A stretch of 64,000 bases of DNA, from assembly GCA_030512335.1 (NCBI GenBank), contig JAULSU010000002.1, positions 5,828,001 through 5,892,000 on the forward strand, written 5' to 3'. A program made the position numbers and the translations under genes. This stretch comes from Immersiella caudata (lineage: Eukaryota; Ascomycota; Sordariomycetes; Sordariales; Lasiosphaeriaceae). How positions within the stretch are numbered: position 1 is the first letter of the stretch; each line of letters opens with the position of its first letter. This document shows, one piece after another, positions 45,511 through 55,451 of the stretch. Under the pieces are notes generated by a model. The model did no database searches, had not been told where the DNA came from, and was given only the letters and a program-made list of their open reading frames with translations.

Positions 45511-47520
45511 ATGGGTCTTTCGAGCCTGCTAGGCTCGTCCAGCAGCCGCGCTGCGAAATCCAAGAACCTCACCTTCCCCAGCGCTGAATCTGTCGCGTCG
45601 AACCCCGCAGATCTCTCCGAATCCATATACATCACCGCCGAAGATGATCTGAAGCCCCTCGAATCCGAGCCTCCCGACCTCCGCGAGCTCAACACGGGTC
45701 TCGAGGCGCTTGCCGTCGTGTTCCCCGATGTCCAGATCGAAGTGTTCCGCGAGCTTCTCTCCAAGTTCGACGGGGAGTCGCGCCTGTTCGTGGTCGCCGA
45801 TACGCTGCTGAAGAACCGTGTTGAGTGGGTAAAGGGTCGCTGGAAAGCCCCCGCTGCGCAACAGTCCAGAGCAGCAGATGCGCTCGTCCCCAGCAACGAG
45901 AAGTTTAGGAGCGAAGACTACAAGGCTGCCGTCAAGGTACTGGCCAAGCATGAGTTCAAGGGGCTGCCGCGGTCGACCATCAGCGCTGTGCTGGCCGAAT
46001 CAAACTACTCGTACCTCGAAGCAAGAAAGACGTTGGTCGACCTGTCTTCGAAGTCCTGGATGTTTTCGATTAGCAACTTCTTTTCTTCCCGACGAAAACC
46101 ACAGCTCGACACGGAACCCGAAAACCATCAGCTCATTATCTGGAAGTCGACGGGTCGTGGGTCAATCGAGCCCTGCCTCAAACCGACGGGTAACGCTGAG
46201 CTAGACAGGGAGCTCTACGAGCAGTTGATTGCACCTCTCAAAGCGAAGAGAATCGTCGAACAACAGACTGATGACCACCGTTTGGCCATAGAGTTGAACA
46301 CTTCAGAAGCCGAGGACGCCCATGGCACGATCGAATGCACTTGCTGCTTCGCCGACTGCCCCTTTGAAGAGTTTACTTCGTGCAATACCGAAGGGCACAT
46401 GGTATGTTTCCGGTGCGTGCAGCACTCGATTTCCGAGGCCATATTCGGCCAGGGGTGGCAAAGGGGCATCGATCACCAGACAGGTATGCTACGGTGCCTA
46501 GCGGTCGATTCGCAAGAATGCCAAGGACGTATTGCGCAGCACCACATCTACAGGGCCATGCTAGAAGAGAAGCGAGGTGCTGAGGTTCTTCATAAGTTGG
46601 AGCAGCGCCTAGCGGATCACAGTTTGGTATCCAGTGGGTTACCGCTGGTGCGATGCCCCTTTTGCCCATTTGCAGAGGTTGACGATGTCTACCTGCCCCA
46701 GGGCCTGGGCGAGTCGCATACCAGTCTCTGGGCGGCGCACCACATCTACAACATTCTCTTCATCGGTCTCTGTCTATGCGCCATCCCTTTTGTCCTTCCG
46801 TTTCTCATACTGCTCGCCGCCGTATGTTCGGCGGCCTGGCTGTTTTCCAAATACATCTTGGAAGATCATCTGGTGAAGGAATATCGATTGGCTCAAGAAC
46901 GGCGGCGGCGCCGCCGACGAGGTCTCAAATTTCAGTGCCAGAATCCCGACTGTCGCCGTGCGTCCTGCTTGAGCTGCAGCAAGCAGTGGTTGGATATCCA
47001 CATCTGCAACGAGTCAGCTCTTGTTGCTCTACGCACACAGGTGGAACAAGCCATGAGCATGGCCATCAAACGTGTCTGCCCACGCTGCAACACGTCGTTC
47101 GTCAAAACAGCCGGCTGCAACAAGCTGACATGCCCCTGCGGGTACAAGATGTGTTACGTCTGCCGGAAGGACATCGGAGGTACAGGGGACGGGCCCGATG
47201 TCGGGTACCGCCACTTCTGCGAGCATTTCCGGCCGGAGGGCGACCCAAAAGCATGTACTCAGTGTAAAAAGTGCAACCTTTGGGAGTCGGAGAACGAGGA
47301 ACAGGTGCTACAGATGGCTAAGGAGGAGGCAGAGCGGGGATGGCGGAAGTCACAAAACAGGGAGCTGTCAAGCGCGGAGATGGTATTCCTCGAGACGGGG
47401 ATGGGCGTCCAGCCAAGCTCAACTCCTACGAGCCTGGAGCGCGCCGTGTTGAATTGGAAGTGGCCGACGGTCGCCGAGTTGTGTGATCATATTGTAGAAT
47501 TGGAGACTTGGTTTGCATGA
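45511..47520 (+). CDS. RNF216-like RBR E3 ubiquitin ligase with hydrophobic insertion
   Basis: This single-exon gene encodes 669 residues. RING1 starts at Cys276 (CTCCFADCPFEEF, CFRCVQH). The IBR begins with LVRCPFCPFAEVDDV and resumes at KFQCQNPDCRRASCLSCSKQ. RING2 has CPRCNTSFVKTAGCNKLTCP, in which Cys536 is the expected catalytic cysteine, then CGYKMCYVCRKDI. A terminal HFCEHF...CTQCKKCNLW follows. This order and the tail match RNF216/TRIAD3, a RING-between-RING ligase. Between the first and second IBR cysteine pairs sits an extra segment of ~90 residues with a strongly hydrophobic stretch (about residues 413-450) that could form one or two membrane helices. A run of seven arginines follows it. 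The start is the ATG at 45511; the frame is open further upstream but has only a GTG. Confidence 0.88.
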   Translation: MGLSSLLGSSSSRAAKSKNLTFPSAESVASNPADLSESIYITAEDDLKPLESEPPDLRELNTGLEALAVVFPDVQIEVFRELLSKFDGESRLFVVADTLLKNRVEWVKGRWKAPAAQQSRAADALVPSNEKFRSEDYKAAVKVLAKHEFKGLPRSTISAVLAESNYSYLEARKTLVDLSSKSWMFSISNFFSSRRKPQLDTEPENHQLIIWKSTGRGSIEPCLKPTGNAELDRELYEQLIAPLKAKRIVEQQTDDHRLAIELNTSEAEDAHGTIECTCCFADCPFEEFTSCNTEGHMVCFRCVQHSISEAIFGQGWQRGIDHQTGMLRCLAVDSQECQGRIAQHHIYRAMLEEKRGAEVLHKLEQRLADHSLVSSGLPLVRCPFCPFAEVDDVYLPQGLGESHTSLWAAHHIYNILFIGLCLCAIPFVLPFLILLAAVCSAAWLFSKYILEDHLVKEYRLAQERRRRRRRGLKFQCQNPDCRRASCLSCSKQWLDIHICNESALVALRTQVEQAMSMAIKRVCPRCNTSFVKTAGCNKLTCPCGYKMCYVCRKDIGGTGDGPDVGYRHFCEHFRPEGDPKACTQCKKCNLWESENEEQVLQMAKEEAERGWRKSQNRELSSAEMVFLETGMGVQPSSTPTSLERAVLNWKWPTVAELCDHIVELETWFA

Positions 47521-48186
47521 TATAGGCGGTATCTTAATATTGGAGCATCGGATGCATGGATGGGATGGCATAACTACAGCGGCCGTCATTGGGACGGGCC
47601 CAGGCGTTTTGGAAAGCTTAATCTAAGCCTAGGTATCATTCCTGCTTTGGGGGGCACCTGAAAAGATGGTTGATCCTCGATTCTCATCCGCCCTGACCGA
47701 CCCAGCGGAGCGGATATGTCTTGAGAGGTCAATGAAAGCTGAGCTCACTGTGTACAGGCCTGAGATTACGATGTGATGTGCCTCGACGATGCTGTCATGG
47801 ACATCAGTTCCAATATAAGCGACCTTTACAGATTCTCATTTTCTCTGAGAAGCTCTTGAAGGTATCCGTCTGAAAAGGAGGACCGTTCTTTTGGCCCAAT
47901 GTTCACACTCAGGGGCAGTGTGGAGCGAAGATGCACTGTGCGTGTATTACATAAGCGGGTCTGTCGCAGAGCTCCCGCCTCCAACTCGGCGCTGCGGCTG
48001 GCTTCCCCCACAATGGACACGCGAACTTGGAGATCGAGAATTTACACGGTGCTGCTTCGAGGTACCTGACGAGAGCTCCAAAACCACAGCAAAGCTTCAT
48101 CTCAACCCACGAATTGGCTCGCCACCACCCACACTTACCCTTACACCACATCACACCGAAGCTGCGGCCCGCATCATTTCGTCGCG
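47521..48186. other. Promoter and leader of ARP9
   Basis: This 0.67-kb stretch lies between tandem genes. The last 150 bp are C/A-rich and leader-like. No other signal was recognised. Confidence 0.55.
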
Positions 48187-50399
48187 ATGTCGGGGCAAAC
48201 CGGCAAATGGCGCGAGGAGCAGATCCTCATCATCTGCCCCGGAAGCCAGACCACCATGGCCCAGCTGGGCTGCAGCGAGTTGACGCCGCCTGCCCGCCGC
48301 TTCCCGACGCGCATGTTCAAGGACGAGGAGTCGGACGAATGGCGCCCGTATCACACGTACAAGCGCAAGAAGGAGGGGGTCAACGGCGCTGGCGCGAAGG
48401 AGGGCGACGAGTGGGAGTATGTTGAGGATGTTGACGCTGTCGAGGGCGCAGTGTACCCAATTCAAGGCGAGTTTGAGCTTCGATTGTTTTTTTTTTTTTT
48501 GCTGCGCGAGGTCTCGATTCGAGGAAATAGGTTTGCTGACAGATGTGGGTAGCCGGTCGCATCGTCAACATCGAGGCGTTCCTCGCCTTCCTCGAACACG
48601 TCCACAGCTCTCTCACGACGACGTACCATAACACGCCCATAGTCTTGATGGCTTCGCCGCAGTGGACGCGCCCCGACTGCGAGACGATTGCGCGCTACGT
48701 GTTCGAGAAGACGAAGACTCCCGCACTCTGCCTGATCCATAGCGGCATCGCGACGCAGTACGGCCTCAAATGGCCCAACATGACGGTTGTTGATGTCGGC
48801 TTCGAGAAGGTTGACGTCACCTGCATCTTCGACAGCCGTGTTGTGTCGCATACGGATATCGGTAGCTACCCCGAGGACGCGCGAGAGATCAGCGGTGGCG
48901 AGGTTTTCACGCGCAAACTGATGGAGTTGCTGGAAGGAAAGAAGTTCGGTCATGAGATGGCCGAGCAGCTCAAGAAAAGTCCCATTTGCGAGGTATTGCC
49001 GTACGCGCCCGACAGCGCGAAGCTCATGGAGCTTCCCGAGGACTCAGGCGCTCCTGCCGTCAGTGGGAGCGGTGTGGGCGATGCGCCCAAGATCGTGGAG
49101 CCTTCGAAATCGTTCGTAGCCGGCGCTGATGAAGACCTTGGTGACGACAAGATGGTGGACGATGAGGGTATCCTTGACGTGGCAAACATCGTTGCTTCCG
49201 GAAATACCAGAGAATTTTTGGCGAAGCAGGAAAAGCTGAAAGCAGAAAAGGCGAAGTCCGGGAGGAAGGGCAAGGATAAGGAGTCGGCGGAAGCAGCTGC
49301 CGCGAGGGTGCAAAGACTGCCGAACTCAAAGAGAAGTCGAAATGTGTTCCATTATGAAGAATTGGTCACAGAGGAGGTACCTGTTGCGCCAGCACCAAAG
49401 CCAGCTCAAAACGGGGCGCCGAAAGATGTTGAGATGGGTGACACACCTGCAGATGGCGCAGTTCCAGCCGCCGAGAATGGGGCAGCCACAGAAGGCGCAC
49501 CGGAGCCCGAGGGCGAGGCCGAGCAACCACCAGCAGCCGAAAGCGGGGCCGCAGACGCGGAGCCCAAGCCGGCAACAGAGTCCGCCCCGGCGGAGCCGGA
49601 GCCTTCAGCGCAGCTCACGGAGCGGGTCACCAAGCGGGTCCGACGCGACATCGAGATCGGCCTAGAGCGCTTCCTGTTTGCTGACCGCCACGAGATCGAC
49701 CGCATCGCAGAGGCCATTTACCGCGCTGTGCAGGGCATCGAGGACATGTACATGCGCCCAGGCTGCTGGGAGAACATCGTCTTTGTCGGCAACGGCTCGC
49801 GCATCCGCGGACTCAAGGAGAACATCATGCAGACTCTGCAGGCACGACACTTGATCTCACCCAGCTCGGCAACCATGTTCACCTCGGAGCTGCCCTCTAA
49901 CCTTGGGACACCCTCCGGCACAGGCTCCCAAACACCGACCGGATCTTTCACAGGCGCGCCGCACCAGCTTCCGACGGCCAGCAGCGTCAACCCTCTATTG
50001 CAGGCGGCAACCACGGCTAATCTCGGTATCCCCGGAGGCATTGGCGGACCCGGCACTAACGTTGCCGGATCCAACGCAGGCGATGCCCCTGGCCACAGCC
50101 ACCACTTCCACAGCCAGACGCCTACGAACATCAAGCTCGCGGCACTACCGACCTATCTGAGCGAGTGGACGAAGAACGGTTTCGAGGAAGCCATGTTCCT
50201 CGGTTCCCAGGTCGCAGCCAGACTTGCGTTCTGCATTCACAACTTGGACGCCCAAGGCGTGGAGGCTCAGCGTCTGATGAGTCTCAGCCGAGTTGATTAC
50301 AAGTAAGCCCCCGCACGCTCATGTCCAATGAACACAGCTAACATTATGTCTAGTGAATTCGGCCCTAAGGGCATCAGATCGCACTCCATGCTTGGTTAG
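48187..50399 (+). CDS. ARP9: Arp9, actin-related subunit of SWI/SNF-type remodellers
   Basis: Exons are 48187-48466, 48553-50302 and 50354-50399, giving 691 residues. Arp9 forms a heterodimer with Arp7 on the HSA helix of SWI/SNF and RSC ATPases in yeast. The N-terminal region (REEQILIICPGSQTTMAQLG) is followed by YPIQAGRIVNIEAFLAFLEH and CLIHSGIATQYGLKWPNMTV with VDVGFEKVDVT. A long Ala/Pro/Glu-rich insertion follows, then ENIVFVGNGSRIRGLKENIM and EEAMFLGSQVAARLAF. The canonical actin ATP-binding residues are not conserved, as usual for Arp9. Intron 1 (48467-48552) has a GC donor (CAAG then gcgagt) and a long poly-T tract. Only the acceptor at gggtag restores the YPIQ-AGRIV motif. Confidence 0.9.
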
Positions 50400-51108
50400 A
50401 CAGGTTGCGTAGGGTAGGTTGGCTACTACTTCTTTATTGGTCTGGAGCTGGAGTTCACGGCGGCGGGGCGGGAAAATACTTGTTTCGGACAGGCACGCAT
50501 GCACCTTGTCTATGGACGGGCTGTGTGTTATTCTATGGGTCATGCGGATCGGCAGGCGTCGTGGGTATGAGGCGCTTGGTTGGACGCTTGGTTGGGACGC
50601 TTTTTAGTGTTGGAGTAGGACAACATCAAATGGATGGGGTATTGTTGTGTGTACGGGTAGATGGCAAAGCGGTAGTCCAGCGGGAAGAATGGAACCACCC
50701 TTTTTGAGGTGTAGCTGGGCTGTCAATGTGTGATACATTTGTGGATGTGTTCTCTGTTTCCAATGAAGGCCACCTCGATGCTGTGCCTCTCCTTGCAGCA
50801 TGAAGCTCCTCACTCGCTTTTCGAAGTGAGTGCTCCTATCTTGGTTGTGACCAAACATTGAACCCATGGACATGGACGCCACAACGTTTGTACTCCTCCT
50901 GTGAGTCAGCATACAGTCAAGGAACAAAAGTTTAAACAGTATGGTACACAATCCTGTGAGATTCCCACCATAATTTCCGTAAATATCTGATCCTCATCTG
51001 CATCTATAAAGGCCTCAACACTCGTATCCTTCACATCCTAGATCAAACGCCCTTCCACACAACTCAGCAGCAACGATCATCTCAAACCCCATATCATCCC
51101 CCGCCAAA
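50400..51108. other. Intergenic region with a TATA-like element
   Basis: This 0.7-kb stretch lies between ARP9 and the helicase-like gene. TATAAA occurs at 51005-51010, about 100 bp before the next start codon, and a C/A-rich leader follows. No gene is seen. Confidence 0.5.
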
Positions 51109-51669
51109 ATGTCCCTCATCATCCCCACAACAATCCACCACAGCTACATCTTCACCCCCCCCCCCCTCCACAAGTCCCGCGACGCCCTCCTCGCCCACCT
51201 CTGCAACGAAGCCCAAACCTCCCACAAAACCACCGCCATCTTCGCCTACAACGGCGCCGAGCGAGACCGCCTCATCCTCCTCCTCTCCGCCCTCAACATC
51301 ACCGGCACCATCGTACCAACCGATGGCATAGTCGCCCTTGAGCCCCTTACCAAAGTCGACAGAGTCATTATCCAAAGTACTAATTGGAGGACGAGTAACA
51401 TCGATGTGTACACGCAACGTGTGGGGAATGTGGGGAGGGGGAGTGTAGGGGAGGCGGTTAGTTTTGCTACGCCGCATGATGTGCTCAATTTCTGGCTCTT
51501 GCAAGAGACAACCAAGAGGAGGTATGGGGTGCCGGAGATTGTGGCGCGGGATGGGGTCGATAAGGATGTGCTTGGGGAGTGGGAGGGGAGGGTGGAGGAG
51601 GTGAAGGGGGAGAGTCCGGAGTTGACGGATATGCAGTATATGAGTTTTGGGTTGAGATTGAGGAGGTAA
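51109..51669 (+). CDS. Small helicase-C-like protein lacking the first RecA domain
   Basis: This intact 186-codon ORF has a good start and a TATA-like element upstream. The product aligns by eye with the second RecA domain of DEAD-box RNA helicases of the Dbp8/DDX49 kind. The features are HHSYIFTPPPLHKSRDALLA in front, a motif-IV-like TTAIFAYNGAERDRL, the VDRVIIQSTNW strand, and TQRVGNVGRGSVGEAVSFAT in place of motif VI (HRVGRTARAG). The N-terminal ATP-binding domain (Q motif, AxTGSGKT, DEAD) is absent. Motif V is missing and the arginine-finger motif is altered, so helicase activity is not expected. A run of 12 C (51155-51166) lies in the coding sequence. The first half is C-rich and the second half G-rich. 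It could be a co-opted fragment or a stabilised pseudogene. Confidence 0.6.
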   Translation: MSLIIPTTIHHSYIFTPPPLHKSRDALLAHLCNEAQTSHKTTAIFAYNGAERDRLILLLSALNITGTIVPTDGIVALEPLTKVDRVIIQSTNWRTSNIDVYTQRVGNVGRGSVGEAVSFATPHDVLNFWLLQETTKRRYGVPEIVARDGVDKDVLGEWEGRVEEVKGESPELTDMQYMSFGLRLRR

Positions 51670-52564
51670 GGAGGAGGATATTTTGAGGTGGATATATTTA
51701 AGGAGGTGGGGGTGTTCTCGGTCTGGGAGTCGAGCTTCGATATATACCAAAACTCGGGCGAGAACTGTCACATACGACCATACCCATTGGAGAACTCGGG
51801 ATCCCGTCCGCTCTCCCATTGATAAACCAGTGAGGGCCAGACTAGTAGTTGGGTCGGTGACGACCAGCGAACCCCTGGTGTTGTATGTTTTGCCCCTTTT
51901 TCTTTTTGTGGGTATGCACTTGTCCCGGCCCTGCCTGTGGTTGGGGTTTGTGTTCACCCTTTGCATTCCTCTTCTATCTACTTCTCTCGCAAGTTGCCCA
52001 TATATATATATATTGAGGCAGCAAGATCTGGTAACGAAGACTCAGAGTTCAATACCGGGGAATGCACAAACTGTTCGCTTCCAGCAGGCGGGACGATCAG
52101 CGCTGACGATTTGTACCAGACCTGCCGTCCCATGCTTAGGCTTCCAAATGCAGATAGGAAAAGAAGAAGCCCATCCTGGCTCGTACATATCTCACTGATA
52201 CAGAATTCTCGAGAATCAGGATGCGAGACAGGTTGCGCGATGCTGCTGGACGCTGCCGTCGCACCCGCTCCAAAAGTGGCTCAGGTCACCCACCCGCGGT
52301 TTATTCCATGCACACGCAACCGAATCCCACAAGAACTTCGAGATCAAATTTTCGGGAAGACCGAACGTCTATACAGGCCGAGGATGTGTTGAAATGGATT
52401 TCTTGAAACGAATGAACTCTCTGGAATCTGTTGATACGTGGGTGCGGATTTTATTGGTGCCCCAGTGAGTCCATCTCCGCTGGAGCCAACACCATCCCAA
52501 TAGACACTTCGATCTCACCCAGAATGCGTTCAAAAAACATAGTCAGGCTACTTCTGGATTTCAA
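51670..52564. other. Intergenic accessory region
   Basis: This 0.9-kb stretch holds only short, conflicting ORFs and a TA-rich patch at about 52001-52013. No gene is supported. Confidence 0.5.
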
Positions 52565-53703
52565 TTGCCAAAGTCACCGGATTCCCCGACTCTGCATCAA
52601 GGAGGCCTTGGCGCGGCTGTCTGCATGGCTGCTAGCCTCGTTTCAACTCATGAGGGTTGCAGGGCAACGAACGAGTCGTTCATGCCAACGAGAATTCTAG
52701 ATCTCTCTATGATGGAAGATGGAAAAGTGGTCTTGAGCGACATTAGTGGTCGCAAACCCGGCCCACACGCCCGTTTGAGCTACTGCTGGGGACCCCGATT
52801 TGGACGGAGCGGTGATGACTTCGAATAGCAACATCCAGTCCCACGAACGTGGACTTCCGCTGTCCTCATTGCCAAATTAAATACGCAACGCTGCATTTGT
52901 CTGCAATGGCCTCCGTATACGCTATTTATGGGTGGACGCCCTTTGCATCATTCAGGACGATCCCGTAGATTGGGCACAGGAGTCCCGTGAGATGTGCGAC
53001 ATCTATTCCATCGCGGCCCTGGCTCTCGGTCGACGGTTCGGTGGATTACCCAGATATGGCCACCGGATCCTTCCAGAAAGTATACGTCACACTCCGCGAC
53101 CACGCAGCCACCAACATATCCACTACTGTTGGCTCCCCTGTGTTGTCTTCGGCTGATAGCAAGATCGTCCTGGAGGGCTTAGCGGTGCTGGTGAAGGTCC
53201 TCACATGCGTCAAACCCTATCCTGATAACCCCTAGGACTTGGACAAGCAGGCATCGAGTTTCACATTCGTATGGGCAAGCAATGGGGCGAGAGAACATAT
53301 CATCTACGACACCAACCGCGGTGTTGACGTTACAGACCGATTGGGTGCCGAGTGTCGGACAAAAATGATACACGGACTCGAGTTTAACAAGGAGCGTCGA
53401 TGTGACCAGTGCAAGGCGGGAAAATGCGCTCTCAACGGAGAGCATATTGCTCTCAAGCTTGCCGAGTGCGGACCTGATGGCTCTGTATTATACCATGCTT
53501 TCTTCTTCCTTCTCCAGAGTTCTAGCATGGTCGGGGGTGCTTGGCAACGGGTAGGACTTGGTGTGTTACCATGTGGAGAGGAGTTATACATGGCGGGCCA
53601 GGGCGGAAAACCAGAGATGGACACCTGGAAGCTTTTTGAAGAGGCTGAGCTTCTGAAAGTACGAATAATTTGGAAGCTGAAAGTGAGCTTGACCGGAATC
53701 TAA
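52565..53703 (+). pseudogene. Decayed HET-domain (heterokaryon incompatibility) gene
   Basis: HET-domain motifs are spread over three frames. Frame 1 has STHEGCRATNESFMPTRILD and, at 52775-52792, LSYCWG. After a frame change near 52800-52815 comes VMTSNSNIQSHERGLPLSSL. An in-frame TAA stands at 52878-52880, then NAAFVCNGLRIRYLWVDALC, IIQDDPVDWAQESREMCDIY. The region after about 53035 no longer reads like the family in a single frame. A final open stretch to 53703 ends with a HET-tail-like VLYHAFFFLLQ...WQRVGLGVLPCG segment. At least one frameshift and one nonsense codon, plus a missing middle section, argue for a pseudogene rather than a spliced gene. The intact HET gene at 2887-6756 is of a different subtype. 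Confidence 0.6.
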
Positions 53704-54092
53704 ACACACGTTTTTTTTGTTTTTTGTTTTCCTGGGGAAGTTCTCCTCGCCTCCTTACTACCTACTTGGAACAAAAATTTAGTCCTATTATTTATGCGCT
53801 ATCCTGATTACCAGGCAAAAGCGCCGTCCCTCGTTTCGATCCATTGGTCCCTCTTTGAGGTGTGTTCTCGTTGCCATGCCCATGAGAAAAGGGGTAATCA
53901 CACCGACAGGGTTAGGGTTACGCCCTTCGATGACAACCTCCACTGCAGTAACCTGGAGGGATATACTTGAAGCTGCTAGCGTTGACTCACTCATAGAGCG
54001 AACTTGGCGCCCGGTGTTTCACAGAGAGCAGAAACTACGCCATCAACTTACATCTCAACTTACCAACCATCACTGCCTGGCAAACACTCACG
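53704..54092. other. Promoter region of the RidA-family gene
   Basis: This stretch starts with a T-rich run (53709-53730) just after the HET relic. It carries the TTAGGG double motif 173 bp before the next start codon. Confidence 0.5.
53909..53920 (+). repeat. Two TTAGGG-type telomere-like units
   Basis: The sequence reads GGGTTAGGGTTA, the same motif as at 44333, and lies in the likely promoter of the RidA-family gene. Confidence 0.5.
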
Positions 54093-54607
54093 ATGGCCTC
54101 CCGCACTCTCATCAGCTCCGGCTCCTCCTTTGAGTCCCAAATAGGCTACTCTCGCGCTGTAGTTAGCGGCGACTTGATCTTTGTATCTGGCTGCACTGGG
54201 TACGTTTCTATCTGTCCAACTAAGCCCCCTTCCCCTCTACACTTTCCTCTTCCCTCAATCCCCTCCTTTTCACTTACAAACACGTCCCCCGTGATAGCTA
54301 CGACTACAGAACCCAAACCATCTCCCCCTCAGTCACCGCCCAAGCAGAACAAACCTTCCTCAACATCTCCACCGCTCTCACCGCCGCGGGATCATCCGTG
54401 TCCGATATTGTCCGCGTGCGGTATATCATGGCAGATAGAAATGACTTTTCCGCCATCTGGCCGGTGCTGCAGAAGTGGCTTGGGGATGTGCGGCCGGCGG
54501 CGACGATGATTCAGGCGGGGTTGATGGAGGAGGTGATGAGGGTTGAGGTGGAGGTTCTGGCGAGGAGGGGTGGGGGGAGGGGTGAGGTAGAGACGGTGTT
54601 GATTTAG
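54093..54607 (+). CDS. RidA/YjgF (L-PSP) family protein
   Basis: Exons are 54093-54199 and 54298-54607, with a 98-bp pyrimidine-rich intron, giving 138 residues. Family features are SGDLIFVSGCTGYDYRT, QAEQTFLNISTALTAAGSSV then SDIVRVRYIMAD, the substrate-site region RPAATMIQAGLM, and VEVEVLA at the end. Bacterial and eukaryotic RidA proteins hydrolyse reactive enamine/imine intermediates, using a conserved Arg; the RPAAT segment supplies it here. Many fungal paralogues have unknown substrates and some sit in metabolite clusters. The C-terminal RRGGGRGEVETVLI is an unconserved extension. The start at 54093 gives a typical N-terminus. No functional link to the neighbours is evident. Confidence 0.88.
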
Positions 54608-55451
54608 GGGGGGTTTGAGGAGAGGGAAGGGATGGGAGATCGGACAGGTGGACGGTATGGGTAAGTTTGGCCGAAGAGTGCTGTTGGATACGAGATGGGA
54701 TGAATGTTTGCCGGTGTATCGACGTGGTGGCACAGCATAACTGATATGGCGAGAATAAATGTGAACGTTCATCGAGATGCCTGGTTGGTGTTTCTATCAA
54801 AAGAAAAGCGTGCCCTCGATACGCTCTCGTACGGCGTATGCATGTGTTGGTCGCAACCTCTTCAAACAAACCACGTACAAGCGCTCCGGGTCTGGCTATT
54901 GCGCCTCCCGCTTGCGGGGGCGGACAAGAGCGGATTGCAGTGCATGAAACTCGGCGATTTGCTCAGTTCCAAAAAGCCCAAGTTTACTGATTGGTATCCC
55001 GCAAGAGTGATACCACTCCCCAGCCGTCGTTGAGCCGTTGTCGCAGAGCTCTCGACTTCTTCACATTTACTCTCCAATGACGAATGTGTCTCGTGACTTG
55101 GACCGCTAACCGACAGCGATCCGGGACGGCAGAAATGCAGACTTGTGGGGATCCGGAGCCGTGCATGACGGGCGCATGTCTCAGCCTGGGCCAGTACCAA
55201 GTTGGGATGTATTTTGCGGGACGAATCCATCCCGCCCGCCTGTCAAATTATACCGTGTGTATAAAACTACCGAAATGTAACCCTGAGCGGGTTGGGCGTG
55301 AGAGCACGCCAGCATTCTGACCGTGAGGTTCCCCTTCTTCTTTCTTTCTTTCTCTCTCTCTCTCTCTCTCTCTTCGCTGGGTATGATATGATGATGTGGA
55401 GATGCAAGTCGTAAATCATGCAGGATAAAAAAAATGAAAATGAAAAGAAGG
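54608..55451. other. Convergent 3' region with microsatellite
   Basis: This 0.84-kb stretch lies between the tails of the RidA-family and YeeE genes. It ends in a pyrimidine-rich tract with a (TC)11 dinucleotide repeat. No gene is seen. Confidence 0.55.
55351..55372 (+). repeat. (TC)11 microsatellite
   Basis: An uninterrupted TC dinucleotide repeat, preceded by TTTC units, lies about 80 bp beyond the YeeE stop codon and is probably in its 3' untranslated region as GA repeats. Confidence 0.9.

Noticed and set aside
51094..51966. 290-codon minus-strand ORF
   Set aside because: It overlaps the helicase-like gene, and its product is repeats of His/Pro/Leu and Gly/Val/Glu produced by the C-rich and G-rich halves of the plus-strand gene.
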